This document shows positions 1-11,980 of a stretch of DNA of 64,000 nt, piece by piece. The translations under genes were made by a program, and so were the position numbers. The DNA comes from Aquisalimonas sp007126095 (GTDB taxonomy: Bacteria > Pseudomonadota > Gammaproteobacteria > Nitrococcales > Aquisalimonadaceae). Positions within the stretch are counted from its first letter, which is position 1, and each line of letters starts with the position of its first letter. The notes under the pieces are model-generated. The model did not search any database. It saw only the letters and a program-made list of their open reading frames with translations, and had not been told where the DNA came from. The stretch is taken from assembly GCF_048323695.1 (NCBI RefSeq), contig NZ_JBLWFT010000009.1, positions 1-64,000 of the forward strand. Reading direction: 5' to 3'.

Positions 1-70
1 CCGGGGGCCTGAATCTACTGCACAGGGTCAATTGCCCTTCGGGTGGACTCCTGCTCGCCCGGCATCAGGG

Positions 71-125
71 TGTGGTCTCCCTGACCACAAGGATAAAGGT
101 ACAAGGGTGGACCTTCAGGTCCACC
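71..125. terminator. Two adjacent hairpins downstream of metH
   Basis: Two perfect inverted repeats lie just past the metH stop. One is a 7-bp stem at 71-77/83-89. The other is a 9-bp stem at 106-114/117-125 with a 2-nt apex. On the metH (minus) strand the 9-bp stem is met first. Neither is followed by a clean run of U, so intrinsic termination is plausible but not certain. No gene is seen in 1-154. Confidence 0.4.
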
Positions 126-154
126 ACCAACACCTGCCACCTCGGCCACCGGAC

Positions 155-3844
<3,690 letters not shown>

Positions 3845-3886
3845 TCGGTCTCAAGTGGTTGCGATGGAAACTCATCTCAGCCGGGC

Positions 3887-3892
3887 ATTATA
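3887..3892 (-). promoter_or_regulatory. Probable -10 element of the metH promoter
   Basis: Read on the minus strand, this is a perfect TATAAT hexamer about 43 bases before the metH start codon. The corresponding -35 region is poor (CTCGTT at 17 bp spacing), so an activator may be needed. No clear MetR or MetJ half-sites were recognised by eye. Confidence 0.5.
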
Positions 3893-3925
3893 ACGTGAGA
3901 CTTCGGAGTAACGAGAGGGTGGGTC

Positions 3926-3950
3926 GCGAAAGCCCCGCCATACGGGGGTT
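3926..3950 (-). terminator. Weak hairpin between the amidotransferase gene and metH
   Basis: A short 5-bp GC stem with a 5-nt loop (CCCCG/CGGGG), followed on the minus strand by CTTTCG, lies about 65 bp after the stop of the upstream minus-strand gene. It may terminate the amidoligase operon before metH. The rest of 3893-3999 shows nothing recognisable. Confidence 0.25.
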
Positions 3951-3999
3951 GAAGGGCTCGGGGAGGGCGCCGTGGGGCGGTTCTGGCGGTTATTGAATT

Positions 4000-4812
4000 C
4001 TATTCATAGTTTTGTTGAGAATTATTGGATTCCGCCCCGCCGTGTTCCGCGCAGACGACCAGATGACGGAAAAGTGCCCGCTGTTCGCGTTTCTGCGGAA
4101 GATATTCCGGATGCCACTGCACGCCCAGCATGAAGGGGGCGTCGGGGTGTTCGATGGCCTGCGTGATGCCGTTGTCCTCGTGGGCCACGGGCAGGAGCGA
4201 GTCGGCCGGGCTGCGGATGGCCTGTCGGTGGAGAGAGTTCACGTGACAGTAGGTCCGTCCCAGGGCTTTCGCCAGTTGGCTATGGGGGCGGATGCGCACG
4301 GCCTTCTGCGGCCAGATGGTCCAGAGGTTGGGCGTCTCACTGTAGTAGGCCCGCAGGTCCTGGTAGAGCGTGCCACCGCAGACCACGTTCAGCAGTTGCG
4401 CCCCGCGGCAGATGCCGAGCACGGGCAGCCCGCGGTCCAAAGCGCCCTTGAGCAGGCGGGTTTCCAGGTCGTCACGGTCGGTGTCGCCGCCCATGGCGGT
4501 CTTGGTGCTGAGCAGGCGTCGCAGCAGCCAGAACAGCGGGAACAGGGCCAGGGTGGCCAGAAAGCGCGGCAGACTGCGGCTGCTGTGACGCAGGCTACGC
4601 ATCGAAGGCGTGGCTGGTTCCTCGCCGTACAGGCTCGGGTCCACGTCGGCGCCGCCGCCGATGATCACCGCATCCACCGCCTCCACGGCCATGGGATGGG
4701 CAGGCGTAATGCGCACGGCACGACCTCCGGCCATCCACACCGCGAAACGCGTACATAGCCAGGCGGCAGTGCCGCCCCGGTTGGGGCCTGTTACACCAAC
4801 AACTGGCTTCAT
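4000..4812 (-). CDS. Class I glutamine amidotransferase-like (peptidase C26 / PuuD-type) hydrolase
   Basis: This 270-residue protein belongs to the gamma-glutamyl-gamma-aminobutyrate hydrolase type of class I amidotransferase folds. The nucleophile elbow GICRGAQ places the catalytic Cys at 135, and the WHPEY motif gives His234 and Glu236, so the triad is complete. An insert at about 65-110 contains a hydrophobic stretch (about 86-98) that is not part of the core fold. The ATG at 4812 was chosen because it overlaps the stop of the upstream amidoligase by 4 bp (ATGA), which implies translational coupling. It probably hydrolyses a gamma-glutamyl or similar amide made by its partner. The substrate is unknown. 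PuuD itself acts in putrescine breakdown, but no other puu gene is nearby. Confidence 0.85.
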   Translation of the reverse strand: MKPVVGVTGPNRGGTAAWLCTRFAVWMAGGRAVRITPAHPMAVEAVDAVIIGGGADVDPSLYGEEPATPSMRSLRHSSRSLPRFLATLALFPLFWLLRRLLSTKTAMGGDTDRDDLETRLLKGALDRGLPVLGICRGAQLLNVVCGGTLYQDLRAYYSETPNLWTIWPQKAVRIRPHSQLAKALGRTYCHVNSLHRQAIRSPADSLLPVAHEDNGITQAIEHPDAPFMLGVQWHPEYLPQKREQRALFRHLVVCAEHGGAESNNSQQNYE

Positions 4813-5804
4813 TCCGTCAGCCAGCCCGCTGTCTGCTGCGCCCAGTCCTGATCGACCCGGGCGATACTCGGCGGGCGGCGTTTGAGGTAGGCGACGCTCA
4901 TGCGTGCCATGCGTTCGGGGCGCGCGGCCAGCCACTCCACCATGACCCAGCCGTTCCACTCGGCGGCCAGGGTCCACTGCTTCTCGTCCACCCGGCAGTT
5001 GGGGAGCCGGTAGTGGAAGGCCGGTCTCGGTTTGACAAGGGCGGCGTCAGGCACACCGCGAACGGCCCTGTCACCGAGCAGGTGGCGGAACAGCGGCAAC
5101 ATGTCCAGGACCCGGTTGCGGGTAGCGTTGTAGGTGAGGTAATCGTCAACCAGTTGCTCCAGGTCCGGCGTGTAGCCGGGGTCGAGCACCAGCCGCCGGT
5201 AGGGGTGGGGGAATTCGTTGATGTACGGCGTGATCCGGCGGCTCCAGTCGATCTCCCCCTGAACATGCAGCCAGTCGTACAGCAGGAAGAAGGCCCGCAG
5301 AATCGCCGTCAGGTGGTCCGTCTCCAGCGATGCCGCTTCGGGGTTCAGGTGCAGGCCGAATGCGTAGAACACGGATGCGCGCGTGCCGCGGGCGTCGCTG
5401 TCCTGCAGCGCAACGCGCAGGGCTTCCAGTTCGTGCACCTCTGGGAACGGTATCGGTGGCGTGACGATCTCGTGGGGCACGACGGTGCCAGCGACCCGGG
5501 CCAGCAGGTCGTCGACCCGGTCCCGGTGCAGGGGCTCGTCGAGATTGAAGCCGAGACCCTCAAGCAGTTGCAGGTAGCTGCCGTCCTTGAGCAGCGCCGT
5601 ATCGATCTCGGTGGTGAAGGTGCCCCAGCGGGTGCCGGTGATCCGGTGCGAGAAACGGCTGTCGCGCACGATGTCGCCGCCGTAGAGCGCGGCGACCTTG
5701 GCGGAGATGGTTTCCAGGTCGAGGCCGGCGAACTCCAGTTCCACACCGAGACGGCGGATGTCGCCGCTGGCCGTGGTCAGCGCAGCGGGTAGCGGAAAAC
5801 TCAT
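4809..5804 (-). CDS. Putative amidoligase (glutamine-synthetase-fold COOH-NH2 ligase)
   Basis: This 331-residue protein resembles the Amidoligase_2 family, predicted ATP-dependent carboxylate-amine ligases with a glutamine synthetase/GCS-like fold. Visible landmarks are GVELEF near 20-25 (metal-binding acidic residues), TTEID near 64-68, HEIVTPPIP near 111-119, FGLHLNPE near 149-156 and a RPAFHYRLPNC stretch near 260-270. It has no signal peptide or membrane segment, so it is cytoplasmic. A good ribosome binding site (AAGGAG) precedes the ATG at 5804. It is the first gene of a coupled pair with a class I amidotransferase-like hydrolase. Published comparative genomics of amidoligases reports such pairings. 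Substrate and product are unknown. Confidence 0.75.
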   Translation of the reverse strand: MSFPLPAALTTASGDIRRLGVELEFAGLDLETISAKVAALYGGDIVRDSRFSHRITGTRWGTFTTEIDTALLKDGSYLQLLEGLGFNLDEPLHRDRVDDLLARVAGTVVPHEIVTPPIPFPEVHELEALRVALQDSDARGTRASVFYAFGLHLNPEAASLETDHLTAILRAFFLLYDWLHVQGEIDWSRRITPYINEFPHPYRRLVLDPGYTPDLEQLVDDYLTYNATRNRVLDMLPLFRHLLGDRAVRGVPDAALVKPRPAFHYRLPNCRVDEKQWTLAAEWNGWVMVEWLAARPERMARMSVAYLKRRPPSIARVDQDWAQQTAGWLTE

Positions 5805-5947
5805 GCCCGGCTCCTTGGCCTCGGGGTTGCGGGATGAACGAACAGGATGGATTCTGAACGCCTACACGATAACCCGATCCAATCCACTTCGGAACCGGCG
5901 CATGACGCGGCCGGGACGTGGTTGGTGCGCGCAGCCCAGGAGGCGAC

Positions 5948-7222
5948 ATGAAACTGGAAACACAGGCCATTCACTCTGGTTATTCCCCGGATCCCACCAC
6001 GAAGGCGGTGGCCGTACCCATCTACCAGACCACGTCGTACGCGTTCGACGATACACAGCACGGTGCCGACCTCTTCGACCTCAAGGTGGAAGGAAACATC
6101 TACACCCGTATCATGAACCCCACCAACGCCGTGCTGGAGCAGCGCGTGGCCGAAATGGAAGGCGGCATCGCCGGTTTGGCGGTGAGCTCGGGCATGGCGG
6201 CCATCACCTACGCCATCGAGACCATCACCGAGGTCGGGGACAACATCGTCACCACCAGCCAACTCTACGGCGGCACCTACAACTTCTTCGCCCACGCGCT
6301 GCCGCGCCGTGGCGTGGAGGTGCGGTTCGTCTCCCATGACGACCTGGACGGCATGGCCGCACAGATCGACGACCGGACCAGGGCCGTCTTCTGCGAGAGC
6401 GTGGGCAACCCGTCGGGCAACGTCGTGGACGTGGAGCGCCTGGCCGCGCTGGCCCACGAGCGGGGCGTGCCGCTCATGGTGGACAACACTGTGCCGAGCC
6501 CCTACCTGTGGCGGCCCATCGAGCAGGGCGCGGATATCGTCATCCATTCGCTCACGAAGTACATGGGCGGGCATGGCACCACCGTGGCCGGCGTCATCGT
6601 GGACTCCGGCAACTTCCCCTGGGCGGATTACCCGAAGAAGTTCAGCATGCTGAATGAACCGGACCCGTCCTACCACGGTGTCGTTTACACCGAGGCGCTG
6701 GGGCCGGCGGCATACATCGGCCGTGCCCGGGTGGGGCCGCTGCGGAACACCGGTTCGGCGCTGTCGCCCATGAACGCGTTCCAGATTCTCCAGGGCATCG
6801 AAACGCTGCCCTTGCGCATGGATCGCCACTGCGAGAACGGCCTGAAGGTGGCGCAGCACCTGGAGGCGCAGGATCAGGTCACCTGGGTGAAGTACGCCGG
6901 CCTGGAGAGCAGTCCGGATCACCGTCTGGCGCAGAAGTACATGAACGGGCGTGCGGCCGGCATCCTCAGCTTCGGGGTCAAGGGCGGAGCCGAGGCGGGG
7001 GCGAAGTTCATCGATGCCCTGCAGCTCATCACCCGGCTGGTGAACATCGGTGACGCCAAGTCCCTGGCCTGTCATCCGGCCACCACCACCCACCGGCAGC
7101 TGAACGACGACGAGCTGGAGCGGGCGGGTGTGACCCGCGACATGGTGCGGCTGTCAGTGGGGTTGGAGCATATCGACGACATCATCGACGATATCGATCA
7201 GGCCCTGACCGCGGCGAAGTGA
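5948..7222 (+). CDS. metY: O-acetylhomoserine sulfhydrylase (Cys/Met metabolism PLP enzyme)
   Basis: This enzyme of 424 residues is a fold-type I PLP protein that most likely makes homocysteine from O-acetylhomoserine and sulfide. It would thereby feed the substrate of MetH encoded nearby. The SLTKYMGGHG motif gives the PLP-binding Lys at 204, and VDNT gives the pyridine-contacting Asp at 179. SSGMAA (about 80-85) is the cofactor phosphate region. The start at 5948 follows an excellent AGGAGG. An in-frame upstream start at 5918 has no such site. Methionine gamma-lyase and cystathionine synthase are close relatives. The N-terminus (ETQAIHSGY) and length favour the sulfhydrylase. It is divergent from the amidoligase operon. 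Confidence 0.88.
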   Translation: MKLETQAIHSGYSPDPTTKAVAVPIYQTTSYAFDDTQHGADLFDLKVEGNIYTRIMNPTNAVLEQRVAEMEGGIAGLAVSSGMAAITYAIETITEVGDNIVTTSQLYGGTYNFFAHALPRRGVEVRFVSHDDLDGMAAQIDDRTRAVFCESVGNPSGNVVDVERLAALAHERGVPLMVDNTVPSPYLWRPIEQGADIVIHSLTKYMGGHGTTVAGVIVDSGNFPWADYPKKFSMLNEPDPSYHGVVYTEALGPAAYIGRARVGPLRNTGSALSPMNAFQILQGIETLPLRMDRHCENGLKVAQHLEAQDQVTWVKYAGLESSPDHRLAQKYMNGRAAGILSFGVKGGAEAGAKFIDALQLITRLVNIGDAKSLACHPATTTHRQLNDDELERAGVTRDMVRLSVGLEHIDDIIDDIDQALTAAK

Positions 7223-7265
7223 TCGGGAAGACCGATCAGCTCGGGCGGGTCACGCCGTGACCCGC
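7220..7265. terminator. Paired hairpins between convergent metY and ybeL-like genes
   Basis: A 7-bp perfect stem (7220-7226/7232-7238) starts at the metY stop. A 9-bp perfect stem with a 3-nt loop (7245-7253/7257-7265) overlaps the end of the opposing gene. Position between convergent genes suggests bidirectional termination, but there is no U-tract on either strand. Confidence 0.45.
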
Positions 7266-7774
7266 TCGAACTCGGTGGACTTGCAGCCCGGGCACGGGGG
7301 GATGTGTCCGGCTTTCTCGAAGTGCATGGTCTTGCCACAGCTCAGGCAACGCAGCTCCCCGGGGCTGGTTATTTCTCCGGTGTGGTAGCGGGCCTCCGCC
7401 TGCCACTGGCGGTTGAGCTCGATCCACTCGAGTCGGGTGCTGTCGGCGATGGTGCTGAAGCGGTCGTACAGCCAGGAGCCGATCAGCTGCATGTCCATGC
7501 GGAACCAGTCGCGCAGGTCGTCGCTCTTGTCGTCGCGGGTAAGAAAGCTCGCGGCGTCTTCCACGTCGCGCTTTAGGTAGTCGCTGATGCGCTCCGCTTC
7601 CTCGGCCGAGAGTTCACCGAACTCCACCGCCTTGCGGCGGGCGTGCTCCAGGGCCTGGCGCAGCCGGGGCCGGGCGTCCTCACCGGCCTGCTCGAGCGCA
7701 TCCGTCACGCGCTGAAGCATCTTCTCATAGCCCTCGAGCTGGCGTTTGTCCTGCGGCTGCCTGTTGTCCGTCAT
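7250..7774 (-). CDS. ybeL: Zinc-ribbon protein, YbeL (DUF1451) family
   Basis: This is a 174-residue cytoplasmic protein of unknown function. The N-terminal two thirds is helical and charged, with heptad-like stretches (about 10-75). The C-terminus is a zinc ribbon with two CxxC pairs: C143/C146 and C161/C164. In E. coli the homologous ybeL also sits next to leuS, so both sequence and neighbourhood support the assignment. It is divergent from leuS, and the two genes share a 150-bp control region. Confidence 0.88.
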   Translation of the reverse strand: MTDNRQPQDKRQLEGYEKMLQRVTDALEQAGEDARPRLRQALEHARRKAVEFGELSAEEAERISDYLKRDVEDAASFLTRDDKSDDLRDWFRMDMQLIGSWLYDRFSTIADSTRLEWIELNRQWQAEARYHTGEITSPGELRCLSCGKTMHFEKAGHIPPCPGCKSTEFERVTA

Positions 7775-7878
7775 GCCGGTCTCCTGCGTGTGAGTCTCTG
7801 CCTCCTAGATTGCAGGGCCGTGGCCGCTGTCACAAGTGCCGTCGGCCCCGGGCATCGGCAGTTGCACCCCGATTGCCG

Positions 7879-7884
7879 TATACT
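7879..7884 (+). promoter_or_regulatory. Possible -10 element for leuS
   Basis: A TATACT hexamer lies 43 bp upstream of the chosen leuS ATG. The -35 region at the usual distance is weak, so this is tentative. Confidence 0.35.
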
Positions 7885-7927
7885 TCCGCCTTTCCCCGCG
7901 ATCAAGCCGAAGACCACGAGCCACAAC

Positions 7928-10390
7928 ATGAGTATGGACGACGCCTACAAGCCGGAGATCATCGAAGCCGACGCGCAGCGTTTCTGGGACGAAAACCGGA
8001 CGTTCCAGGTCACCGAGGAGCCGGGGCGCGAGACCTTCTACTGCCTCTCCATGTTCCCGTACCCCAGCGGCAAGCTGCACATGGGGCATGTGCGCAACTA
8101 CACCATCGGCGACGTCATGACCCGCTACCAGCGCATGCAGGGGCGCAATGTGCTCCAGCCCATGGGCTGGGACGCCTTCGGCCTGCCTGCGGAGAACGCC
8201 GCCATGCAGAACAACGTGCCGCCGGCGCAGTGGACGCGGGAGAACATCGCTGCCATGCGTGGGCAGCTCAAGCAGCTCGGCTTCGGCTATGACTGGTCGC
8301 GAGAGTTCGCCACCTGTGACCCGTCCTACTACAAGTGGGAGCAGTGGCTGTTCACGCGTCTGTATCGCACGGGGCTCGCCTACCGTGCCGTGGCCACGGT
8401 GAACTGGGACCCGGTGGACCAGACCGTGCTCGCCAACGAACAGGTAGTGGACGGCAAGGGCTGGCGCTCCGGTGCCACCGTGGAGCGTCGCGAGATCCCG
8501 CAGTGGTTCCTGCGCATCACCGACTACGCGGACGAGCTGCTGGACGCGTTGGATGACATGCCCGGCTGGCCGGAGCAGGTGCGCGCCATGCAGCGCAACT
8601 GGATCGGCCGCTCCGAGGGCGTGGAGCTGGCGTTTGCCATCCACGGCCGCGAGGAGACCCTGAGCGTCTACACAACCCGGCCGGATACGCTGTTCGGCGT
8701 GAGCTACATGGGGCTTGCTCCGGAGCACCCGCTTACCCGCGAGCTGGCGGAGAGCAACCCGGAGATCGCCGCCTTTGTGGAGGAGTGCAACAAGGCCGGC
8801 GTCGCCGAGGCCACCGTCGCCACCATGGAGAAGAAGGGGCTGGATACCGGCCTGCGCGCTGTTCACCCGCTCACCGGCGAAGAGATCCCCGTGTGGATCG
8901 CCAACTTCGTGCTCATGACCTATGGGTCGGGGGCCATCATGGCCGTGCCCGCCCATGACCAGCGTGACTGGGAGTTCGCCACCAAGTACGGCCTGCCCAT
9001 CCGCCCGGTGATTGCACCGGCCGACGGCGGCGAGCCGGACGTGAGCGCCGAGGCGTTCACCGACAAGGGCGTGCTGGTCAACTCCGGGGATTACACCGGC
9101 ATGACCTCCGATGAGGCGTTCGAGGCCATCGCCGGCTGGCTGCAGCAGCGCGGCATTGGTGAGCGCCAGACCAACTACCGCCTGCGCGACTGGGGCGTCT
9201 CGCGCCAGCGCTACTGGGGCGCGCCCATCCCCATCATCAATTGCCCCACCTGCGGCCAGGTACCGGTGCCGGACGACCAGCTCCCAGTGGAGCTGCCGGA
9301 GGACGTGCAGTTCGACGGTGCCGGCTCGCCGCTCAAGCAGATGCCCGAGTGGTACCGCACTACCTGCCCGCAGTGCGGCGGCGCGGCGGAGCGTGAAACC
9401 GACACCTTCGATACCTTCATGGAGTCGTCCTGGTACTTCGCCCGCTTCGCCTGCGCGGACAACGACGGTGCCATGCTGGATGACCGCGCCGGCTACTGGC
9501 TGCCGGTGGATCAGTACATCGGTGGCATCGAGCACGCCATCCTGCATCTGCTCTATGCGCGTTTCTACCAGAAGGTGATGCGCGACGAAGGGCTGACCAT
9601 CGCCGACGAGCCCTTCACCAACCTGCTGACGCAGGGCATGGTGCTGAAGGACGGCGCCAAGATGTCGAAGTCCAAGGGCAACACCGTGGACCCGCAGGCC
9701 CTGGTAGAGCGTTATGGCGCCGATACCGTGCGACTGTTCGCCATGTTTGCGGCACCGCCGGAGCAGTCTCTGGAATGGTCCGATTCCGGTGTGGAGGGCG
9801 GCTACCGCTTTCTCAAGCGCCTGTGGCATCTGGTGCGCAATCACACCGCCCAGGGGGCGGCCCCGGCGCTGGATGTGGCCGGCCTCACCGACGCGCAGCG
9901 GGATACCCGGCGCAAGGTGCACGAGACCATCCGCAAGGCCAGCGAGGACATCGGCCGCCGTTTCACCTTCAACACCGGTATCGCCGGGGTCATGGAGCTG
10001 GTGAACACCCTCTACAAGGCCATCGACGATGACAGCGAGCAGGGCCGCGCCGTGATGCAGGAGGGGCTGGAGGCGTCGGTGCTGATCCTCGCGCCCATCG
10101 TGCCGCACATCTGTCACCGGCTCTGGCAGGCGCTGGGCCACGACGATGCAGTGGTGGATGCCGCCTGGCCGCAGGTGGACGCGGATGCGCTCACCCAGGA
10201 CACGCTGGAGATCGTGGTGCAGGTCAATGGCAAGCTGCGGGGCAACATCCAGGTGCCGGCAGACGCTGAGCGCGATGCCATCGAGACCGCCGCTCTGGAC
10301 GAGCCCAACGTGCAGCGTTTCATCAGCGACAAGACGGTGCGCAAGGTGATCGTTGTCCCGGGTAAACTGGTGAACGTCGTCGCCAACTGA
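7928..10390 (+). CDS. leuS: Leucyl-tRNA synthetase
   Basis: This class I aminoacyl-tRNA synthetase charges tRNA-Leu. The protein is 820 residues. HMGH (51-54) is the HIGH signature and KMSKS (578-582) the second ATP-binding motif. Between them lies the editing (CP1) domain, including a TTRPDT threonine-rich editing motif. Two CxxC pairs (about 440-482) look like a zinc-binding insert. The ATG at 7928 gives the usual N-terminus; longer frames upstream run into the ybeL promoter region. The order leuS-lptE-holA is conserved in gammaproteobacteria. Confidence 0.98.
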   Translation: MSMDDAYKPEIIEADAQRFWDENRTFQVTEEPGRETFYCLSMFPYPSGKLHMGHVRNYTIGDVMTRYQRMQGRNVLQPMGWDAFGLPAENAAMQNNVPPAQWTRENIAAMRGQLKQLGFGYDWSREFATCDPSYYKWEQWLFTRLYRTGLAYRAVATVNWDPVDQTVLANEQVVDGKGWRSGATVERREIPQWFLRITDYADELLDALDDMPGWPEQVRAMQRNWIGRSEGVELAFAIHGREETLSVYTTRPDTLFGVSYMGLAPEHPLTRELAESNPEIAAFVEECNKAGVAEATVATMEKKGLDTGLRAVHPLTGEEIPVWIANFVLMTYGSGAIMAVPAHDQRDWEFATKYGLPIRPVIAPADGGEPDVSAEAFTDKGVLVNSGDYTGMTSDEAFEAIAGWLQQRGIGERQTNYRLRDWGVSRQRYWGAPIPIINCPTCGQVPVPDDQLPVELPEDVQFDGAGSPLKQMPEWYRTTCPQCGGAAERETDTFDTFMESSWYFARFACADNDGAMLDDRAGYWLPVDQYIGGIEHAILHLLYARFYQKVMRDEGLTIADEPFTNLLTQGMVLKDGAKMSKSKGNTVDPQALVERYGADTVRLFAMFAAPPEQSLEWSDSGVEGGYRFLKRLWHLVRNHTAQGAAPALDVAGLTDAQRDTRRKVHETIRKASEDIGRRFTFNTGIAGVMELVNTLYKAIDDDSEQGRAVMQEGLEASVLILAPIVPHICHRLWQALGHDDAVVDAAWPQVDADALTQDTLEIVVQVNGKLRGNIQVPADAERDAIETAALDEPNVQRFISDKTVRKVIVVPGKLVNVVAN

Positions 10391-10410
10391 CCCTCAATCG
10401 CGGAGGTTCC

Positions 10411-10908
10411 ATGCGTAGCCTGCGGCGCATCCTGATCGTGATGCTCATCCTGGCGCTGGCCGGGTGCGGCTGGCATCTCCGTGGCTCCGCGCCGGGCACG
10501 GCATCCCTGGAAGGCGTGTCCGTGGTGGTGGACAGTCAGATCGGGCAGGGCGAGCTGATCCGGGAGCTTCGCCGCACGCTGGCGGCCGCCGGTGCGGATG
10601 TGCGCAACAGTGGCGACGGCCCGCGGCTGGTCATCGAAAGCGAAAGCCGTGACCGGCAGCAGCTCAGTGTTGCGGCCGGAGGCGACACGGAAGAGTACGA
10701 ACTGCGCTATCGGGTGCGCTGGTCCATCCGCGACGGCGATGGCGAGACTCTTGCCGGTCCGGACACCTTCGAGCAGATCCGTGAATACCGTTTTGACCGC
10801 GCTGCCGTGCTCGGCAGTTCAGAGCGCGAGGAGGCGCTGCTGGAAGAGTTGCGCCGCGACGTCGCCTTTCTGCTGACCGAGCGCGTGCAGGCAACCCTGG
10901 GCGAATGA
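10411..10908 (+). CDS. lptE: LPS-assembly lipoprotein LptE
   Basis: LptE is an outer-membrane lipoprotein that plugs the LptD barrel and helps insert lipopolysaccharide into the outer leaflet. This copy has 165 residues. A hydrophobic signal (about 7-18) ends in the lipobox LAGC with the lipidated Cys at 19. The motif GWHLRG immediately after is typical of the family. It lies 20 bp after leuS behind a GGAGG site and is followed after one base by holA. Its partners LptA, LptB and LptC are encoded at about 29.7-31.5 kb. Confidence 0.93.
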   Translation: MRSLRRILIVMLILALAGCGWHLRGSAPGTASLEGVSVVVDSQIGQGELIRELRRTLAAAGADVRNSGDGPRLVIESESRDRQQLSVAAGGDTEEYELRYRVRWSIRDGDGETLAGPDTFEQIREYRFDRAAVLGSSEREEALLEELRRDVAFLLTERVQATLGE

Positions 10909-10909
10909 G

Positions 10910-11941
10910 ATGCGTCTGAAGCCTGAGCAGGTCGCCGATACCCTGGAACGCAGCCTGCCGCTGGTCTGGCTGATCACCGGCGATGAGCCGTTGCTGGTCG
11001 GCGAGGCCATGGACGCGGTGCGCGTCGCAGCCCGGCAGGCCGGGCACACGGAGCGGGAGGTGCTCGAGGTGGAAGCGGGGTTCGACTGGCAGCGCCTGGC
11101 GGCCGCCGCGGACAACCTGTCCCTGTTTGGCGATCGCCGCATCATCGAACTGCGCATGCCCACCGGCAAGCCTGGTCAGGCGGGGGCGCGTGCGCTCAGT
11201 GACTACTGCGCCCGTGCGCCTGAGGACACGGTGCTCATGATCTCCGCGCCCCGGCTGGATGCAGGCACGCGCAAGGCCGCCTGGGTGAACGCCATCGACA
11301 CCGCCGGCGCGGTGGTCCAGGTCTGGCCGCTGGAGCAGCGCCAGCTCCCCGGCTGGCTGGAGCAGCGGCTCCGTCAGGCCGGCCTGCAACCCACCCGCGA
11401 GGCTGTGCAGCTGCTCGCCGAGCGCAGTGAAGGCAACCTGCTGGCCGCGGTGCAGGAGATCGAAAAGCTCCGGCTGCTGGTCCCCAAGGGCGAGCTGGAC
11501 GCCGACGCCGTGCGCCAGGCCGTCGCCGACAGCGCCCGTTTCGATGTCTTCGATCTCACCGCCGCGGCGCTCCAGGGCGAGGTGGCCCGGTGTGCCCGCA
11601 TCGTCGGTGGCCTGCGCGAAGAGGGGGTGGAGCCGACGCTGGTGTTGTGGGCGCTGTCCCGGGAGGTCCGGCTGGTCTGTCAGCTCCAGGGGGCCCCGGG
11701 CCAGGCCGAGCAGGTCCTGAAGAAAAACGGTGCCTTCGGCCCGCGCAAGAACCAGCTGCAGCGTGCCGCCCAGCGCGGCGGCCCGCGACGCTGGCAGGCG
11801 CTGCTGATGCGCTGCGCCCGGGCGGACCGGGTCATCAAGGGCGTGGCACCGGGCCGCATCTGGGATGAATTGTTACAATTGAGTATTGCCATTGCCGGCG
11901 GCTACGGGAAGCGGCGGCGCCCCCAGCCGGCGCGCGCCTGA
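10910..11941 (+). CDS. holA: DNA polymerase III delta subunit
   Basis: HolA is the delta subunit of the clamp loader, which opens the beta sliding clamp. The protein has 343 residues, exactly the E. coli length. The N-terminal AAA+-like domain begins with LVWLITGDEPLLVGEA (about 18-33), in which the Walker A motif is degenerate, as expected for delta, which does not hydrolyse ATP. The C-terminal helical collar domain follows. It starts one base after the lptE stop, so the two are probably co-translated. Confidence 0.95.
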   Translation: MRLKPEQVADTLERSLPLVWLITGDEPLLVGEAMDAVRVAARQAGHTEREVLEVEAGFDWQRLAAAADNLSLFGDRRIIELRMPTGKPGQAGARALSDYCARAPEDTVLMISAPRLDAGTRKAAWVNAIDTAGAVVQVWPLEQRQLPGWLEQRLRQAGLQPTREAVQLLAERSEGNLLAAVQEIEKLRLLVPKGELDADAVRQAVADSARFDVFDLTAAALQGEVARCARIVGGLREEGVEPTLVLWALSREVRLVCQLQGAPGQAEQVLKKNGAFGPRKNQLQRAAQRGGPRRWQALLMRCARADRVIKGVAPGRIWDELLQLSIAIAGGYGKRRRPQPARA

Positions 11942-11980
11942 AGCCGGGGCCGGCGGGAGACGACAACAGGGCGAGCAACC

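Noticed and set aside
3845..3999. Possible SAM, SAH or cobalamin riboswitch upstream of metH
   Set aside because: The likely -10 box is only about 45 bp from the ATG, which leaves no room for an aptamer, and no characteristic motifs were seen.
7862..7884. TTGCAC plus TATACT as a full leuS promoter
   Set aside because: The spacing is only 11 bp, so TTGCAC cannot be the -35 box; only the -10 was kept, at low confidence.
7805..10141. A 778-codon open frame opposite leuS
   Set aside because: Antisense shadow of leuS; no domain and biased composition typical of reversed high-GC codons.
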